Assembly (NCBI RefSeq): GCF_022870865.1 | Contig: NZ_CP091508.1 | Span: 248,001-312,000 of the forward strand | Length of the DNA stretch: 64,000 nt | Origin: Uruburuella testudinis | Lineage (GTDB): Bacteria; Pseudomonadota; Gammaproteobacteria; Burkholderiales; Neisseriaceae | Direction of reading: 5' to 3' | In this document: positions 1 to 10,635 of the stretch, piece after piece | Layout of the letters: each line of letters opens with the position of its first letter | Numbering within the stretch: the stretch's first letter is position 1 | Notes under the pieces: generated by a model | What the model was told of the DNA's origin: nothing | The model's database searches: none | Seen by the model: only the letters and a program-made list of their open reading frames with translations | Position numbers and translations under genes: made by a program

Positions 1-2
1 TG

Positions 3-863
3 TTTGAAAACCTCGGCACGGTGCAAGACGGCATGAATACCTTGTCCAAGCCGCATACGATTGTCGATCTGCCTGCCGCCAAGCCGCTGCTGGTCAATCA
101 TGGCGAAATCCGTTTTGATCACGTTGATTTTTCATATGAGCCGGGCAAGCCGCTGCTTAACGGTTTTAACCTCACCATTAAAGCCGGCGAAAAAGTCGGC
201 CTGATCGGGCGCTCGGGTGCCGGCAAATCCACCATCGTCAACCTGTTGCTGCGCTTTTATGAAACCAACAGCGGCAGTATCTGCATCGACGGCCAAAACA
301 TACGTGGCGTTACCCAAGAAAGCCTGCGCAGCCAAATCGGCCTGGTTACGCAAGACACTTCGCTGCTGCACCGTTCCGTGCGCGACAATATTCTCTATGG
401 CCGCCCCGATGCGGGAGATGAAGATATGTATCGCGCGGCAGAGCAGGCGGAAGCGGCTGATTTTATTCCGCACTTGAGCGATGCCAAAGGCCGCCGCGGC
501 TATGATGCCCATGTGGGCGAACGCGGTGTGAAACTCTCCGGCGGCCAGCGGCAGCGTATCGCCATTGCCCGCGTGATGCTGAAAGATGCCCCGATTCTGC
601 TGTTGGACGAAGCCACCAGCGCACTTGATTCGGAAGTGGAAGCGGCCATTCAGGAAAGCCTAGATAAGCTGATGGAAAACAAAACCGTGATTGCCATTGC
701 CCACCGCCTGTCGACCATCGCCGCCATGGACCGGCTGATTGTGTTGGATAAGGGTCGGATTGTGGAGCAGGGAAGCCATAGCGAATTGCTGGCGAAAAAC
801 GGCCTTTATGCCAAATTATGGGCGCATCAGAGCGGCGGTTTTTTAAACGGGCATTCCGACTGA
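3..863 (+). CDS. ABC exporter, nucleotide-binding C-terminal part (partial)
   Basis: This is the ATP-binding half of an ABCB/MsbA-type exporter (membrane domain and ATPase in one chain), coupling ATP hydrolysis to export of a lipid, peptide or drug across the inner membrane. The frame is open to the window edge, so the permease half lies upstream. Visible motifs are Walker A GRSGAGKST, Q-loop VTQDTSLLH, ABC signature LSGGQRQRIAIAR, Walker B LLLDEATSALD and H-loop AHRLST. The reading frame stays in phase from base 3 (FENLGTVQDG), so the internal GTG at 21 is not the start. An inverted DUS terminator follows directly. The substrate cannot be read from this part. Confidence 0.9.
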   Translation, partial: FENLGTVQDGMNTLSKPHTIVDLPAAKPLLVNHGEIRFDHVDFSYEPGKPLLNGFNLTIKAGEKVGLIGRSGAGKSTIVNLLLRFYETNSGSICIDGQNIRGVTQESLRSQIGLVTQDTSLLHRSVRDNILYGRPDAGDEDMYRAAEQAEAADFIPHLSDAKGRRGYDAHVGERGVKLSGGQRQRIAIARVMLKDAPILLLDEATSALDSEVEAAIQESLDKLMENKTVIAIAHRLSTIAAMDRLIVLDKGRIVEQGSHSELLAKNGLYAKLWAHQSGGFLNGHSD

Positions 864-873
864 GGCTGTGCAC

Positions 874-921
874 AATATAAAGGCCGTCTGAAAACCGAGT
901 GTTTCAGACGGCCTTTATATT
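874..921. terminator. Inverted DUS terminator
   Basis: Two AG-DUS copies face each other, extended by matching AATATAAA/TTTATATT flanks, giving a stem of about 20 bp and a 7-base loop. It lies 11 bases after the ABC gene stop and separates it from the nuo operon. Inverted DUS pairs are known terminators in Neisseria. Confidence 0.8.
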
Positions 922-1159
922 GCGCCACGCGGTTATCCGCCGATAAAACGGTAGCGAGATGGCGGCAGTAACGGTTTTTAGGCCAGAAAAGACTACTTTT
1001 GATTACATTGCCATTAAATGCCGAAAAACGCGAAATTTGCAGCAGAAATACCAAAAGATTAAGAATGGTTAATTATTTTTAATTAGATTAAAAACTATCG
1101 AAAAAATAAAAGCGATTAATAAACCATAAAGTACAAGGTGTGGCGGATAATAAAATCAA

Positions 1160-1178
1160 ACTAATGATAATCGTTATC
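1160..1178. promoter_or_regulatory. Fur box upstream of nuoA
   Basis: ACTAATGATAATCGTTATC matches the 19-bp Fur consensus GATAATGATAATCATTATC at 16 positions and contains the dyad TGATAA-TCG-TTATCA (1165-1179). It lies about 130 bases before nuoA and about 75 bases upstream of a possible -10 TACAAT (1253-1258), a position that suits activation rather than simple occlusion. From memory, Fur directly activates nuoA in Neisseria meningitidis. The rest of 922-1307 is AT-rich with no gene seen. Confidence 0.7.
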
Positions 1179-1252
1179 ACAAAATGATTGAAATTATTGG
1201 GCTTTTCAGCAAATTTTTGGTGCTTTAACTTTTAAACAACCTTGAAATTAGC

Positions 1253-1258
1253 TACAAT
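1253..1258 (+). promoter_or_regulatory. Possible nuo operon -10 element
   Basis: TACAAT sits 50 bases before the nuoA start. At 17-bp spacing the -35 region (TTTTAA) is poor, as expected of an activator-dependent promoter. This is a guess supported mainly by the Fur box upstream. Confidence 0.35.
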
Positions 1259-1307
1259 AACAAAGCATTTCAGCGGCATTTTTGCGTTAACACTTTAGGT
1301 ACAAACC

Positions 1308-1664
1308 ATGTTGGCTAATTATTTTCCCGTATTGGTCTTTATCCTCATCGGCCTGATTGCCGGTGTGGCGTTTATCGCGCTGGGTACGATACTCGGCCCG
1401 AAAAGGCATACCGCCGCCAAAGACACCCCGTTCGAATGCGGTTTTGAGGCATTTGAAAACGCGCGCATGAAATTCGACGTGCGTTATTATTTGGTGGCGA
1501 TTTTGTTTATTTTGTTTGATTTGGAAGTGGCGTTTATGTTTCCGTGGGCCGTGGTGTTCAAGGATTTGGGCGCATTCGGCTTCTGGTCGATGTTTGTGTT
1601 TATCGTCATCCTGACGGTAGGCTTTGTTTATGAATGGAAGAAAGGCGCTTTGGAATGGGAATAG
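1308..1664 (+). CDS. nuoA: NADH-quinone oxidoreductase subunit A
   Basis: Small membrane-arm subunit of respiratory complex I, which passes electrons from NADH to quinone and pumps protons across the inner membrane. It has 118 residues, the usual length, with three membrane helices (about residues 5-27, 62-82 and 87-107) and the conserved loop around [20 protein letters not shown] after helix one. It is the first gene of a complete nuoA-N operon read left to right. The ATG at 1308 is the only plausible start. Its 3' end overlaps nuoB by 10 bases, suggesting translational coupling. Confidence 0.97.
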   Translation: MLANYFPVLVFILIGLIAGVAFIALGTILGPKRHTAAKDTPFECGFEAFENARMKFDVRYYLVAILFILFDLEVAFMFPWAVVFKDLGAFGFWSMFVFIVILTVGFVYEWKKGALEWE

Positions 1665-2134
1665 AAGGCGTTTTGAATAAAGGGTTCGTGACCGCCAGCG
1701 CGGATACGGTTTTGAACTATGTACGTACCGGCTCATTGTGGCCGGTTACGTTCGGTTTGGCCTGTTGCGCGGTAGAAATGATGCATGCCGGTATGGCACG
1801 CTACGACCTTGACCGCTTCGGCATTATTTTCCGCCCGTCGCCGCGTCAGTCAGATCTGATGATTGTGGCCGGCACCCTGTGCAATAAAATGGCGCCGGCT
1901 TTGCGCCGAGTATATGATCAAATGGCGGAGCCGCGTTGGGTGTTGTCGATGGGTTCGTGCGCCAACGGCGGTGGCTATTATCACTATTCTTATTCGGTAG
2001 TGCGCGGTTGCGACCGCATTGTGCCGGTGGATGTGTATGTGCCCGGCTGCCCGCCGACCGCCGAAGCGCTGCTTTACGGCCTGATCCAGCTTCAGGGCAA
2101 AATCAAGCGTACTTATACCATTGCCCGCAACTAG
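1655..2134 (+). CDS. nuoB: NADH-quinone oxidoreductase subunit B
   Basis: Carries the terminal [4Fe-4S] cluster N2 of complex I, which reduces quinone at the junction of the peripheral and membrane arms. The four cluster ligands are visible: the tandem cysteines C37-C38 ([11 protein letters not shown]), C102 (MGSCANGGG) and C132 ([11 protein letters not shown]). I chose ATG 1655 (protein begins MGIEGVL, 159 residues). An in-frame ATG at 1634 would add seven residues inside nuoA that are not part of the family. The start overlaps the nuoA stop. Confidence 0.97.
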   Translation: MGIEGVLNKGFVTASADTVLNYVRTGSLWPVTFGLACCAVEMMHAGMARYDLDRFGIIFRPSPRQSDLMIVAGTLCNKMAPALRRVYDQMAEPRWVLSMGSCANGGGYYHYSYSVVRGCDRIVPVDVYVPGCPPTAEALLYGLIQLQGKIKRTYTIARN

Positions 2135-2143
2135 GAGCGCATC

Positions 2144-2737
2144 ATGGCACATGTAAAAGATTTACACGCCGCCGCCCAACGTATTTTGGGCGAAAAGGCC
2201 GGCAAAGTGATTTTGGCGTTTGAGGAAGTAACTGTAGAATGCGCTGCTGCTGATTATTCCGAAATCATGACCACCTTGCGCGACCATCCGGAGCTGCATT
2301 TCGAATTGCTGACGGATTTGTGCGGCGTGGATTACAGTGAATATAAAAACGAGCCGTGGCAGGGCAAGCGCTTTGCCGCCGTCAGCCAATTGCTGTCACT
2401 GAAAAATAATCAACGCATCCGTGTGCGCGTGTGGGCGGATGACGATGATTTTCCGGTGGTGGATTCGGTGACCGGCATCTACAACAGCGCCGACTGGTAT
2501 GAGCGCGAGGCGTTCGACCTCTACGGCATCATGTTCAACGGCCACCCCGACTTGCGCCGCATTTTGACCGATTATGGTTTTATCGGTCATCCGTTCCGCA
2601 AAGATTTTCCGATTTCCGGCCATGTGGAAATGCGTTACGACGAAGCCGAAGGCCGTGTGATTTACCAACCTGTAACCATCGAACCGCGCGAAATTACGCC
2701 GCGTATCGTCCGCGAGGAGCACTACGGTGGCCAATAA
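2144..2737 (+). CDS. nuoC: NADH-quinone oxidoreductase subunit C
   Basis: 30-kDa peripheral-arm subunit of complex I, a scaffold next to NuoD with no cofactor. The 197-residue protein shows the family signature around [19 protein letters not shown] followed by GHPFRKDFP. It is separate from nuoD, as in most beta-proteobacteria, not fused as in Escherichia coli. A GGAG ribosome site lies just before ATG 2144. Its last 11 bases overlap the nuoD start. Confidence 0.96.
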   Translation: MAHVKDLHAAAQRILGEKAGKVILAFEEVTVECAAADYSEIMTTLRDHPELHFELLTDLCGVDYSEYKNEPWQGKRFAAVSQLLSLKNNQRIRVRVWADDDDFPVVDSVTGIYNSADWYEREAFDLYGIMFNGHPDLRRILTDYGFIGHPFRKDFPISGHVEMRYDEAEGRVIYQPVTIEPREITPRIVREEHYGGQ

Positions 2738-3983
2738 ATTAAGAAACTACACCATCAACTTCGGCCCGCAGCATCCGGCGGCGCACGGCGTATTGCGCAT
2801 GGTTTTGGAGCTTGACGGCGAAACCATCGTCCGCGCCGACCCGCATATCGGCCTGCTGCACCGGGGCACTGAAAAGCTGGCCGAAACGCGCACTTATTTG
2901 CAGGCTCTGCCTTATATGGATCGTTTGGACTATGTGTCTATGATGGTCAACGAGCAGGCTTACTGCTTGGCAGTGGAAAAGCTGGCCGGTATCGAAGTGC
3001 CGGTTCGCGCCCAATATATCCGCGTGATGTTTGCCGAAGTGACCCGCATCTTGAACCATTTGATGAGCGTGGGTTCGCATGCACTTGACATTGGTGCGAT
3101 GACGGCGATTCTGTATGCGTTCCGCGACCGTGAAGAGCTGATGGATTTGTATGAAGCCGTATCCGGCGCACGCATGCATGCCGCTTATTTCAGACCGGGC
3201 GGCGTGTATCGCGATTTGCCCGACTTTATGCCGAAGTATGAAAGCAGCAAATTCCGCAATGCCAAAGTGCTCAAACAGCTTAACGAAGCGCGTGAAGGCA
3301 CCATGCTTGATTTTATCGACACATTCTGCGCGCGTTTCCCTTCCCGTATCGATGAATTGGAAACACTGCTGACCGACAACCGCATTTGGAAGCAGCGTAC
3401 CGTGGGTATCGGTGTGGTCAGCCCTGAGCGAGCCATGCAAAAAGGCTTTACCGGTGTCATGCTGCGTGGTTCGGGCATCGAGTGGGATATGCGCAAAACG
3501 CAGCCTTACGATGCTTATGCCCAAGTGGATTTCGATATTCCCGTCGGCGTAAACGGCGATTGTTATGACCGTTACCTCTGCCGTGTAAACGAAATGCGCC
3601 AATCCACCGAAATCATCAAGCAGTGTGTGCAATGGCTCAGAGCCAATCCTGGCCCGGTAATTGTGGAAAACCACAAAGTCGCACCGCCCAAGCGCACCGA
3701 GATGAAGATGGGCATGGAAGATTTAATCCATCATTTCAAATTGTTTACCGAAGGCATGCATGTGCCGGAAGGCGAAACCTATACCGCAGTCGAACACCCG
3801 AAAGGTGAGTTTGGCATTTACATGATTTCAGACGGCGCCAACAAGCCTTACCGTCTGAAAATCCGTGCACCGGGCTTTGCTCATCTGCAAGGTATGGATG
3901 AAATGGCACGCGGCCACATGCTGGCCGACGTAGTAGCCATCATCGGTACGCAAGACATCGTATTCGGAGAGGTAGACCGATAA
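2727..3983 (+). CDS. nuoD: NADH-quinone oxidoreductase subunit D
   Basis: 49-kDa subunit that forms the quinone-binding pocket with NuoB. It begins at GTG 2727, with GAGGAG at 2714-2719 as ribosome site, inside the end of nuoC. The 418-residue protein shows the N-terminal [14 protein letters not shown] motif that reaches into the quinone site, and C-terminal [24 protein letters not shown]-like and [19 protein letters not shown] segments typical of the hydrogenase-derived family. Its stop codon overlaps the nuoE start (TAATG). Confidence 0.97.
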   Translation: MANKLRNYTINFGPQHPAAHGVLRMVLELDGETIVRADPHIGLLHRGTEKLAETRTYLQALPYMDRLDYVSMMVNEQAYCLAVEKLAGIEVPVRAQYIRVMFAEVTRILNHLMSVGSHALDIGAMTAILYAFRDREELMDLYEAVSGARMHAAYFRPGGVYRDLPDFMPKYESSKFRNAKVLKQLNEAREGTMLDFIDTFCARFPSRIDELETLLTDNRIWKQRTVGIGVVSPERAMQKGFTGVMLRGSGIEWDMRKTQPYDAYAQVDFDIPVGVNGDCYDRYLCRVNEMRQSTEIIKQCVQWLRANPGPVIVENHKVAPPKRTEMKMGMEDLIHHFKLFTEGMHVPEGETYTAVEHPKGEFGIYMISDGANKPYRLKIRAPGFAHLQGMDEMARGHMLADVVAIIGTQDIVFGEVDR

Positions 3984-4456
3984 TGTTATCCACTGAATCT
4001 TTACAAAAAATCGACGTCGAGCTGGCAAAATATCCGGCCGACCAACGCCGCTCCGCCATCATGGCCGCATTGCGCATTGCGCAAGTGGAAAAAGGCTGGC
4101 TGGCGCCGGAAACCATCGAATATGTGGCCGAATATGTCGGTATCGCACCGGCAGCTGCGTATGAAGTGGCCACTTTTTACAATATGTATGACCTGCACCC
4201 TGTGGGTAAATACAAACTCACCGTCTGCACCAATCTGCCCTGCGCCCTGCGCGGCGGTGTGAGTGCGGCCGAATACCTGAAGAAAAAACTCGGTATCGGA
4301 TTTGGTGAAACCACTTCAGACGGCCTCTACACTTTAGTTGAAGGTGAATGTATGGGGGCTTGCGGCGATGCGCCGGTGATGCTGGTCAATAACCATAAAA
4401 TGTGCAGCTTCATGACTGAAGACGCGATTGAGCAGAAATTAGCGGAGTTGAACTGA
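3983..4456 (+). CDS. nuoE: NADH-quinone oxidoreductase subunit E
   Basis: 24-kDa subunit of the NADH dehydrogenase module with a thioredoxin-like fold, carrying [2Fe-2S] cluster N1a. Ligands are C82 and C87 (VCTNLPC) and C123 and C127 (GECMGACG). The 157 residues are the normal length. Start and stop codons overlap those of nuoD and nuoF by one or two bases (TAATG, TGATG), so D-E-F are probably translationally coupled. A DUS on the reverse strand lies within the gene near 4315. Confidence 0.97.
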   Translation: MLSTESLQKIDVELAKYPADQRRSAIMAALRIAQVEKGWLAPETIEYVAEYVGIAPAAAYEVATFYNMYDLHPVGKYKLTVCTNLPCALRGGVSAAEYLKKKLGIGFGETTSDGLYTLVEGECMGACGDAPVMLVNNHKMCSFMTEDAIEQKLAELN

Positions 4457-5751
4457 TGGCGATTTTTCAATCCGGTGTCATTTTTGACCAAGTAGACACG
4501 CACAATCCCGATTGCTGGCATCTTGATGCTTATCAGGCGCGCGGCGGTTATCAGGCATTGCGTAAAATTTTAACGGAAAAATTGTCGCAAGATGATGTGA
4601 TTGCCGAGGTCAAAGCCTCGGGTTTGCGCGGGCGCGGCGGTGCGGGCTTTCCCACCGGCTTGAAGTGGAGCTTTATGCCCCGCTCGTTTCCCGGTGCGAA
4701 ATATGTGGTGTGCAACACCGATGAGGGCGAACCGGGCACATTCAAAGACCGCGACATCATCGATTTTAATCCGCATTCGCTGATTGAAGGCATGATTATC
4801 GCCGGTTATGCTATGGGCGCAGAAGCAGGCTATAACTATATCCACGGCGAGATTTTCGAAGGCTACGAGCGTTTCGAAGCCGCTTTGGCCGAAGCCCGTG
4901 AGGCGGGCTTTCTGGGTAAAAATATTATGGGCAGCGAGTTCTCGTTTGAGCTGTTTGCCGCCCACGGTTACGGCGCCTACATCTGCGGTGAAGAAACCGC
5001 GCTGTTGGAATCGCTGGAAGGCAAAAAAGGCCAGCCGCGCTTCAAACCGCCGTTCCCCGCCTCATACGGCCTCTATGGCAAACCCACCACCATCAACAAC
5101 ACCGAAACCTTCGCTTCGGTGCCGTTTATCATTCGCGACAGCGGCAAGGCTTTTGCCGATCAAGGCATTGAAAATGCCGGCGGCACCAAACTGTTTTCGA
5201 TTTCCGGCCATGTTGAGCGCCCGGGCAATTATGAAGTGCCGTTGGGCACACCGTTTGCCAAATTGCTGGAAATGGCCGGCGGCATGAAAGATGGCAAAAA
5301 GCTCAAAGCGGTGATTCCGGGCGGCTCTTCTGCGCCGGTATTGCCTGCCGATGTCATGATGTCACTGAACATGGATTACGACTCCATTGCCAAAGCGGGC
5401 TCCATGCTCGGTTCGGGCGCGATTATCGTGATGGATGAAGATGTGTGCATGGTTAAAGCGCTGGAGCGTTTGTCTTATTTCTATTTTGAAGAGTCTTGCG
5501 GCCAATGTACGCCCTGCCGTGAGGGCACCGGCTGGCTTTACCGCGTGGTGCACCGCATCGCAGAAGGCAAAGGCCGGCCGGAAGATTTAGACTTGCTCGA
5601 TTCGGTCGGCAATAATATGGCCGGGCGCACGATTTGCGCATTGGCCGATGCCGCCGTTTTCCCGGTGCGCAGCTTTACCAAGCATTTCCGCCATGAGTTT
5701 GAACATTATATCGAGCACGGCAAGCCGGCTAAGGCGCACAAGTGGTGCTGA
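4456..5751 (+). CDS. nuoF: NADH-quinone oxidoreductase subunit F
   Basis: 51-kDa subunit that binds NADH and FMN and carries [4Fe-4S] cluster N3, the electron entry point of complex I. Visible features are [16 protein letters not shown] (nucleotide loop), [13 protein letters not shown] (FMN site), the [14 protein letters not shown] segment, and the cluster motif [11 protein letters not shown] with a later C in [11 protein letters not shown]. Length is 431 residues. It is followed by 85 bases before nuoG, the longest gap in the operon. Confidence 0.97.
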   Translation: MAIFQSGVIFDQVDTHNPDCWHLDAYQARGGYQALRKILTEKLSQDDVIAEVKASGLRGRGGAGFPTGLKWSFMPRSFPGAKYVVCNTDEGEPGTFKDRDIIDFNPHSLIEGMIIAGYAMGAEAGYNYIHGEIFEGYERFEAALAEAREAGFLGKNIMGSEFSFELFAAHGYGAYICGEETALLESLEGKKGQPRFKPPFPASYGLYGKPTTINNTETFASVPFIIRDSGKAFADQGIENAGGTKLFSISGHVERPGNYEVPLGTPFAKLLEMAGGMKDGKKLKAVIPGGSSAPVLPADVMMSLNMDYDSIAKAGSMLGSGAIIVMDEDVCMVKALERLSYFYFEESCGQCTPCREGTGWLYRVVHRIAEGKGRPEDLDLLDSVGNNMAGRTICALADAAVFPVRSFTKHFRHEFEHYIEHGKPAKAHKWC

Positions 5752-5782
5752 AAGTTGGCGGATAGCCTGGCTATCCCGCGTT

Positions 5783-5797
5783 CAGGCCGTCTGAAAT
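5783..5797 (+). other. Single DUS in the nuoF-nuoG spacer
   Basis: One AGGCCGTCTGAA copy with no inverted partner, so not a terminator. It is a candidate DNA uptake signal inside the operon spacer. Confidence 0.8.
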
Positions 5798-5836
5798 AGA
5801 GACGGTTGGAAAAATCCCTAAATCTGGAACATAACC

Positions 5837-8095
5837 ATGTTACAAATTGAAATTGACGGTAAACAGTTATCCGTGGAGCAGGGTGCGACAGTGATGGAGG
5901 CCGCCCATCAGGTCGGCACCTATATCCCGCATTTCTGCTATCACAAAAAATTGTCCATCGCCGCAAACTGCCGGATGTGTTTGGTGGAAGTGGAAAAAGC
6001 TCCCAAACCGCTGCCGGCTTGTGCAACGCCGGTTACAGACGGCATGGTGGTGCATACCCATTCGCCCAAAGCCAAGCAGGCGCAACAGGGCGTGATGGAA
6101 TTTTTACTCATCAACCATCCGCTGGATTGCCCGATTTGCGACCAAGGCGGCGAATGCCAGCTGCAAGATTTGGCTGTGGGTTACGGCAACAGCGCCAGCC
6201 GCTATCAGGAAGAAAAACGTTCGGTAACCGGTAAAGACATGGGGCCGCTGGTATCGGCAGCCGAAATGAGCCGCTGTATCCACTGCACCCGCTGTGTGCG
6301 CTTTACCGAAGAAATTGCCGGCGTGCAGGAAATCGCCATGGCCAACCGCGGTGAGTTTTCTGAAATTATGCCGTTTATCGGTAAAGCGGTAGAAACCGAG
6401 CTGTCGGGCAATGTGATTGATTTATGCCCAGTCGGTGCGCTCACCAGCAAGCCGTTCCGTTATGATGCCCGCTCGTGGGAATTGAGCCGCCGTAAAACCA
6501 TTTCGGCACATGATGCGCTGGGTGCCAACCTGATTGTGCAAACCAAAGACCATACCGTGCGCCGCGTGTTGCCGTTGGAAAATGAAAGCATTAATGAATG
6601 CTGGATTGCCGACCGCGACCGCTTTGCCTATGAGGGGCTGTATCATGAAAGCCGTCTGAAAACACCGAAAATCAAACACGGCGGCGAATGGCGGGATGTC
6701 GATTGGCAAACGGCGATCGAATATGTGCGCCATACGCTCGAATGTATCGGCAAAGAAGACGGCAAAGAGCAAATCGGTGTGTGGGCCAACCCGATGAATA
6801 CCGTAGAAGAGCTGTATCTGGCGAAAAAACTGGCCGACGGTTTGGGCATCAAACATTTTGCCACCCGCCTGCAACAACAGGACAAACGCCTTTCAGACGG
6901 CCTTAAAGGTGCGCAATGGCTGGGGCAGAGCATAGAAGATTTCGGCAACAATGATGCTGTATTAGTGGTCGGTGCCAATTTGCGTAAAGAGCAGCCGCTG
7001 CTGACCGCCCGCCTGCGCCGTGCCGCCAAAAGCGGTACCGCCCTGAGCATTGTGGCCAGCAGTAAAGAAACACTGCATATGCCGCTGTTTGAGCGGGAAG
7101 TGCTGCATCCGAACGATTGGGCGGCTTTCTTGAACGGCTGGGCGCAAGATACACAAAGCGCTGTGGCCGACAGCTTGAAACAGGCTGAAAAGGCTGCGGT
7201 TGTGTTGGGGGCGGAAGCGCAAAACCACCCGGAATATGCAGCCATTTATGCGGCGGCACAGGCGTTGGCAGCAGCTACCGGCGCGGTATTGGGCATTCTG
7301 CCGCAGGCGGCCAACAGTGTTGGTGCGGATGTGTTGGCGGTCGATTCGGGCGACAGCATACCGGAAATGCTGGCGGCACCGAAAAAAGCCGTCTTGTTGT
7401 TTAATGTCGAGCCGGATATCGATGTGGCTGATGGCGCCCGGGCGGTGGCCGCACTCAAGCAGGCGCAAAGTGTGATGGCATTCACGCCGTTTGTGAGCGA
7501 GACGTTGTTGGACGTATGCGATGTTTTGCTGCCGGTGGCGCCATTCACGGAAACTTCGGGCAGCCTGATTAATATGGAAGGCCGTCTGCAATCGTTCCAC
7601 GGGGTGGTTAAAGGCTTGGGTGATTCCCGCCCCTTATGGAAAGTATTGCGCGTGTTGGGCAATGTGTTTTCACTGGCCGGCTTTGAATATGAAAGCAGCG
7701 AGCAAGTGTTGAAAGATGCTGTCCACACGGAAACTTTACCGGCCAAGCTGAATAATGCTGCCGATTGGCAAGGACAAAGCGTTCAGACGGCCTCGACATT
7801 ATGGCGAGTGGGCGGTGTCGGTATTTATCACAGCGATGCCATTGCCCGCCGTTCTGCACCGTTGCAGGCAACCGGCCACGCCGCCGTGCCTGCGGCACGT
7901 GTGCACCCGCAGACATTGGCTGCGTTGGGTTTGGCTGATGGTGATGTTGCGCGTGCCAAACAGGGCGGTAGTGCCGTTAATGTGAACGTGGTTGCCGATG
8001 AGCATCTGCCTGAAAACGTGGTGTATCTGCCGCTGCATACTGAAAATGCCGCGTTGGGTGCGTTGATGAACACTATTGAGCTGGTGCGGGGTTAA
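5837..8095 (+). CDS. nuoG: NADH-quinone oxidoreductase subunit G
   Basis: 75-kDa subunit of complex I carrying the iron-sulfur chain between NuoF and NuoI. The N-terminal 220 residues show the ferredoxin domain with FCYHKKL and CRMCLVEVE, the His/Cys motif [11 protein letters not shown], and the [10 protein letters not shown] cluster motif. The remainder is the molybdopterin-oxidoreductase-like domain, here divergent and without cofactor residues that I can recognise. At 752 residues it is a shorter beta-proteobacterial form. Several DUS copies lie inside the coding sequence (6652, 6892, 7783). Confidence 0.96.
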   Translation: MLQIEIDGKQLSVEQGATVMEAAHQVGTYIPHFCYHKKLSIAANCRMCLVEVEKAPKPLPACATPVTDGMVVHTHSPKAKQAQQGVMEFLLINHPLDCPICDQGGECQLQDLAVGYGNSASRYQEEKRSVTGKDMGPLVSAAEMSRCIHCTRCVRFTEEIAGVQEIAMANRGEFSEIMPFIGKAVETELSGNVIDLCPVGALTSKPFRYDARSWELSRRKTISAHDALGANLIVQTKDHTVRRVLPLENESINECWIADRDRFAYEGLYHESRLKTPKIKHGGEWRDVDWQTAIEYVRHTLECIGKEDGKEQIGVWANPMNTVEELYLAKKLADGLGIKHFATRLQQQDKRLSDGLKGAQWLGQSIEDFGNNDAVLVVGANLRKEQPLLTARLRRAAKSGTALSIVASSKETLHMPLFEREVLHPNDWAAFLNGWAQDTQSAVADSLKQAEKAAVVLGAEAQNHPEYAAIYAAAQALAAATGAVLGILPQAANSVGADVLAVDSGDSIPEMLAAPKKAVLLFNVEPDIDVADGARAVAALKQAQSVMAFTPFVSETLLDVCDVLLPVAPFTETSGSLINMEGRLQSFHGVVKGLGDSRPLWKVLRVLGNVFSLAGFEYESSEQVLKDAVHTETLPAKLNNAADWQGQSVQTASTLWRVGGVGIYHSDAIARRSAPLQATGHAAVPAARVHPQTLAALGLADGDVARAKQGGSAVNVNVVADEHLPENVVYLPLHTENAALGALMNTIELVRG

Positions 8096-8097
8096 TC

Positions 8098-9147
8098 ATG
8101 CAAGAATGGTTCCAAGCCTTACTGGGTAATGAAATCGGCCTGATTGTTTCAATTGTGCTGAAAATCGTGCTGATTTTGGCGCCGCTGATTATTACAGTGG
8201 CCTACCTGACTTATTTCGAACGTAAGGTAATCGGTTTTATGCAGCTGCGCGTCGGCCCCAATGTAACCGGCCCGTTCGGCCTGATTCAGCCGTTTGCCGA
8301 CGTGTTGAAGCTGCTGTTTAAAGAGGTTACCCGCCCGTCTGCTTCCAACAAAGCATTGTTTTATATCGGCCCGATGTTGTCGCTGGCACCGGCTTTTGCC
8401 GCTTGGGCGGTGATTCCGTTTAGTGAAAACTGGTTGCTGACCAATGTGAATGCGGGGTTGCTGTATATTTTGATGATTACTTCATTGTCGGTATACGGTG
8501 TGATTATTGCCGGCTGGGCATCTAACTCGAAGTATGCGTTTTTAGGTGCGATGCGTTCTTCTGCACAAACCATTTCTTACGAAATCGCCATGGGCGCAGC
8601 TTTGGTCGGGGTGGTGATGGTGTCGGGCAGCATGAATTTTCACGATATTGTGGCGGCGCAAAGTGTCGGCATTGCCGGCGGATCGGTTTTTTCATGGAAC
8701 TGGCTGCCGTTGTTCCCATTGTTTATCGTGTATCTGATTTCTGCTGTGGCAGAAACCAACCGTGCCCCGTTTGACGTGGCCGAAGGTGAATCTGAGATTG
8801 TTGCCGGCTTCCATGTGGAATACTCCGGCTTTGCTTTCGCGCTGTTTTTCCTGGCCGAATATATTTTCATGATTTTGATTGCCGCGCTGACCGCACTGAT
8901 GTTTTTGGGCGGCTGGCTGTCGCCGTTCCCCCAAAGCTGGGGATTTATCGGTGCACCGAGTGCGGTTTGGATGTTTATCAAAATGGCCATGGTGCTCTAC
9001 GGTTATCTGTGGATTCGCGCCACTTTCCCGCGCTACCGCTATGACCAAATCATGCGTTTGGGCTGGAAAATCTTGATTCCGGTAGGCTTCGCCTGCATCG
9101 TATTGCTCGGCTTATGGATGATTTCACCCTTGTCCCTGTGGCAATAA
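8098..9147 (+). CDS. nuoH: NADH-quinone oxidoreductase subunit H
   Basis: Membrane subunit that contacts the peripheral arm and lines the quinone entry tunnel. The 349-residue protein has about eight membrane helices and the family signatures [20 protein letters not shown] and [20 protein letters not shown], whose acidic residues lie on the quinone/proton path. It starts three bases after the nuoG stop. Confidence 0.97.
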   Translation: MQEWFQALLGNEIGLIVSIVLKIVLILAPLIITVAYLTYFERKVIGFMQLRVGPNVTGPFGLIQPFADVLKLLFKEVTRPSASNKALFYIGPMLSLAPAFAAWAVIPFSENWLLTNVNAGLLYILMITSLSVYGVIIAGWASNSKYAFLGAMRSSAQTISYEIAMGAALVGVVMVSGSMNFHDIVAAQSVGIAGGSVFSWNWLPLFPLFIVYLISAVAETNRAPFDVAEGESEIVAGFHVEYSGFAFALFFLAEYIFMILIAALTALMFLGGWLSPFPQSWGFIGAPSAVWMFIKMAMVLYGYLWIRATFPRYRYDQIMRLGWKILIPVGFACIVLLGLWMISPLSLWQ

Positions 9148-9162
9148 GGGAGGAGAAACAAA

Positions 9163-9642
9163 ATGACAAATTTAGTAAAAACCTTTTTGCTGGGTGAGTT
9201 GGTGAAGGGCATGGGTGTTACGCTCAAAAACTTTTTTGCCCGCAAAGAAACCATTTATTTTCCCGAAGAAAAAACCCCGCAATCCGTGCGTTTCCGCGGT
9301 TTGCATGCGCAGCGCCGCTATCCTAACGGTGAAGAGCGCTGCATCGCCTGCAAGCTTTGTGAAGCGGTATGCCCCGCGTTGGCCATCAATATCGAATCGG
9401 AACAGCGTGAAGACGGCACCCGCCGGACCACCCGTTACGATATTGACCTGACCAAGTGTATTTTCTGCGGTTTTTGTGAGGAAGCCTGCCCGGTAGATGC
9501 CATTGTGGAAACGCATATTCTGGAATACCACGGCGAAAAACGCGGTGATCTGTATTACACCAAACCGATGCTGCTGGCCATCGGCGATCGCTATGAAAGC
9601 GAAATCGCCAAGCGCAAAGCGGCAGATGCACCGTACCGGTAA
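9163..9642 (+). CDS. nuoI: NADH-quinone oxidoreductase subunit I
   Basis: 23-kDa 8Fe ferredoxin-like subunit carrying clusters N6a and N6b, handing electrons to N2 on NuoB. Both motifs are intact: [12 protein letters not shown] and [12 protein letters not shown]. Length is 159 residues. A strong GGGAGGAG ribosome site precedes ATG 9163. Confidence 0.97.
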   Translation: MTNLVKTFLLGELVKGMGVTLKNFFARKETIYFPEEKTPQSVRFRGLHAQRRYPNGEERCIACKLCEAVCPALAINIESEQREDGTRRTTRYDIDLTKCIFCGFCEEACPVDAIVETHILEYHGEKRGDLYYTKPMLLAIGDRYESEIAKRKAADAPYR

Positions 9643-9653
9643 GGAGCGGAATA

Positions 9654-10316
9654 ATGACGTTTTCTTTGATTTTATTTTATATATTGGCGGCCATTGTGTT
9701 GTTTGGTGCGCTGAAAACCGTAACGGCTAAAAACCCGGTTCATGCGGCCTTGTATCTGGTGCTGACATTCTGTATCAGCGCCATGATTTGGATGCTGATG
9801 CAGGCTGAATTTCTCGGCATTGTGTTGGTGGTGGTGTATGTGGGCGCGGTGATGGTGTTGTTCCTGTTTGTGGTGATGATGCTCAATATCGACGTGGAAG
9901 AAATGCGTGCCGGTTTTTGGCGCCATGCACCGGTGGCCGGTGTGGTAGGCGTGTTGATGGCGGTGGCGCTGATTTTGATTTTGGTAAACCCGAAAACCAA
10001 TCTGGCAGCTTTCGGCCCGATGCAGGATATTCCTGCCGATTACAGCAATATCCGCGATTTGGGTAGCCAGATTTATACCACTTATCTGCTGCCGTTTGAA
10101 TTGGCGGCTGTGCTGTTGTTGCTGGGTATGGTAGCGGCCATTGCGCTGGTGCACCGTAAAACTTATAACCCGCGCCGCATCAATCCGGCTGATCAAGTTA
10201 AAGTGAACCCCAACGAAGGCCGTTTGCGTATGGTGAAAATGAAAGCTGTGGTACAGCAGCCGTCTGAAAACGAAACCTCTTCAGACGGCCAACAGGAAGG
10301 AGAGGGCAAAGCATGA
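9654..10316 (+). CDS. nuoJ: NADH-quinone oxidoreductase subunit J
   Basis: Membrane-arm subunit with five predicted helices, including the conserved stretch [19 protein letters not shown] that carries the pi-bulge helix. At 220 residues it has a long polar tail after the last helix, ending QQEGEGKA. Part of that tail is written by an inverted DUS pair at 10259-10290. AAGGAG precedes the ATG. It overlaps nuoK by four bases (ATGA). Confidence 0.95.
   Translation: MTFSLILFYILAAIVLFGALKTVTAKNPVHAALYLVLTFCISAMIWMLMQAEFLGIVLVVVYVGAVMVLFLFVVMMLNIDVEEMRAGFWRHAPVAGVVGVLMAVALILILVNPKTNLAAFGPMQDIPADYSNIRDLGSQIYTTYLLPFELAAVLLLLGMVAAIALVHRKTYNPRRINPADQVKVNPNEGRLRMVKMKAVVQQPSENETSSDGQQEGEGKA
10259..10290. 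repeat. Inverted DUS pair inside the nuoJ coding end
   Basis: GCCGTCTGAA (10259-10268) faces TTCAGACGGC (10281-10290) across 12 bases. It resembles the terminator form found behind genes but lies inside the operon and encodes the NuoJ tail ([10 protein letters not shown]). No T-run follows, so full termination is unlikely. Confidence 0.85.
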
Positions 10317-10618
10317 TTACCATAACGCATTATTTGGTGTTGGCTGCGCTTTTATTCGGTATCAGTGCGATGGGGATTTTCATGAATCGCAAAAACGTGC
10401 TGATTTTATTGATGTCGATTGAATTGATGCTGTTGGCGGTTAACTTCAACTTCATCGCTTTTTCTCAATATTTGAGCGATACTGCCGGTCAGATTTTCGT
10501 CTTTTTCGTATTGACGGTGGCTGCCGCGGAATCTGCGATTGGTTTGGCGATTATGGTATTGGTGTTCCGCAACCGCAGCACCATCAATGTGGCCGACTTG
10601 GACAGCCTTAAAGGTTAA
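10313..10618 (+). CDS. nuoK: NADH-quinone oxidoreductase subunit K
   Basis: Small antiporter-like membrane subunit of 101 residues with three helices. The conserved membrane glutamates are in [12 protein letters not shown] and [13 protein letters not shown]. It starts within the end of nuoJ, so the two are translationally coupled. Confidence 0.97.
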   Translation: MITITHYLVLAALLFGISAMGIFMNRKNVLILLMSIELMLLAVNFNFIAFSQYLSDTAGQIFVFFVLTVAAAESAIGLAIMVLVFRNRSTINVADLDSLKG

Positions 10619-10635
10619 TCGGGAGAATAAGAATA

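Noticed and set aside
2739..3674. A 311-codon open frame on the minus strand
   Set aside because: It lies opposite nuoD, which has full family conservation; the minus frame has no ribosome site and a composition typical of shadow frames.
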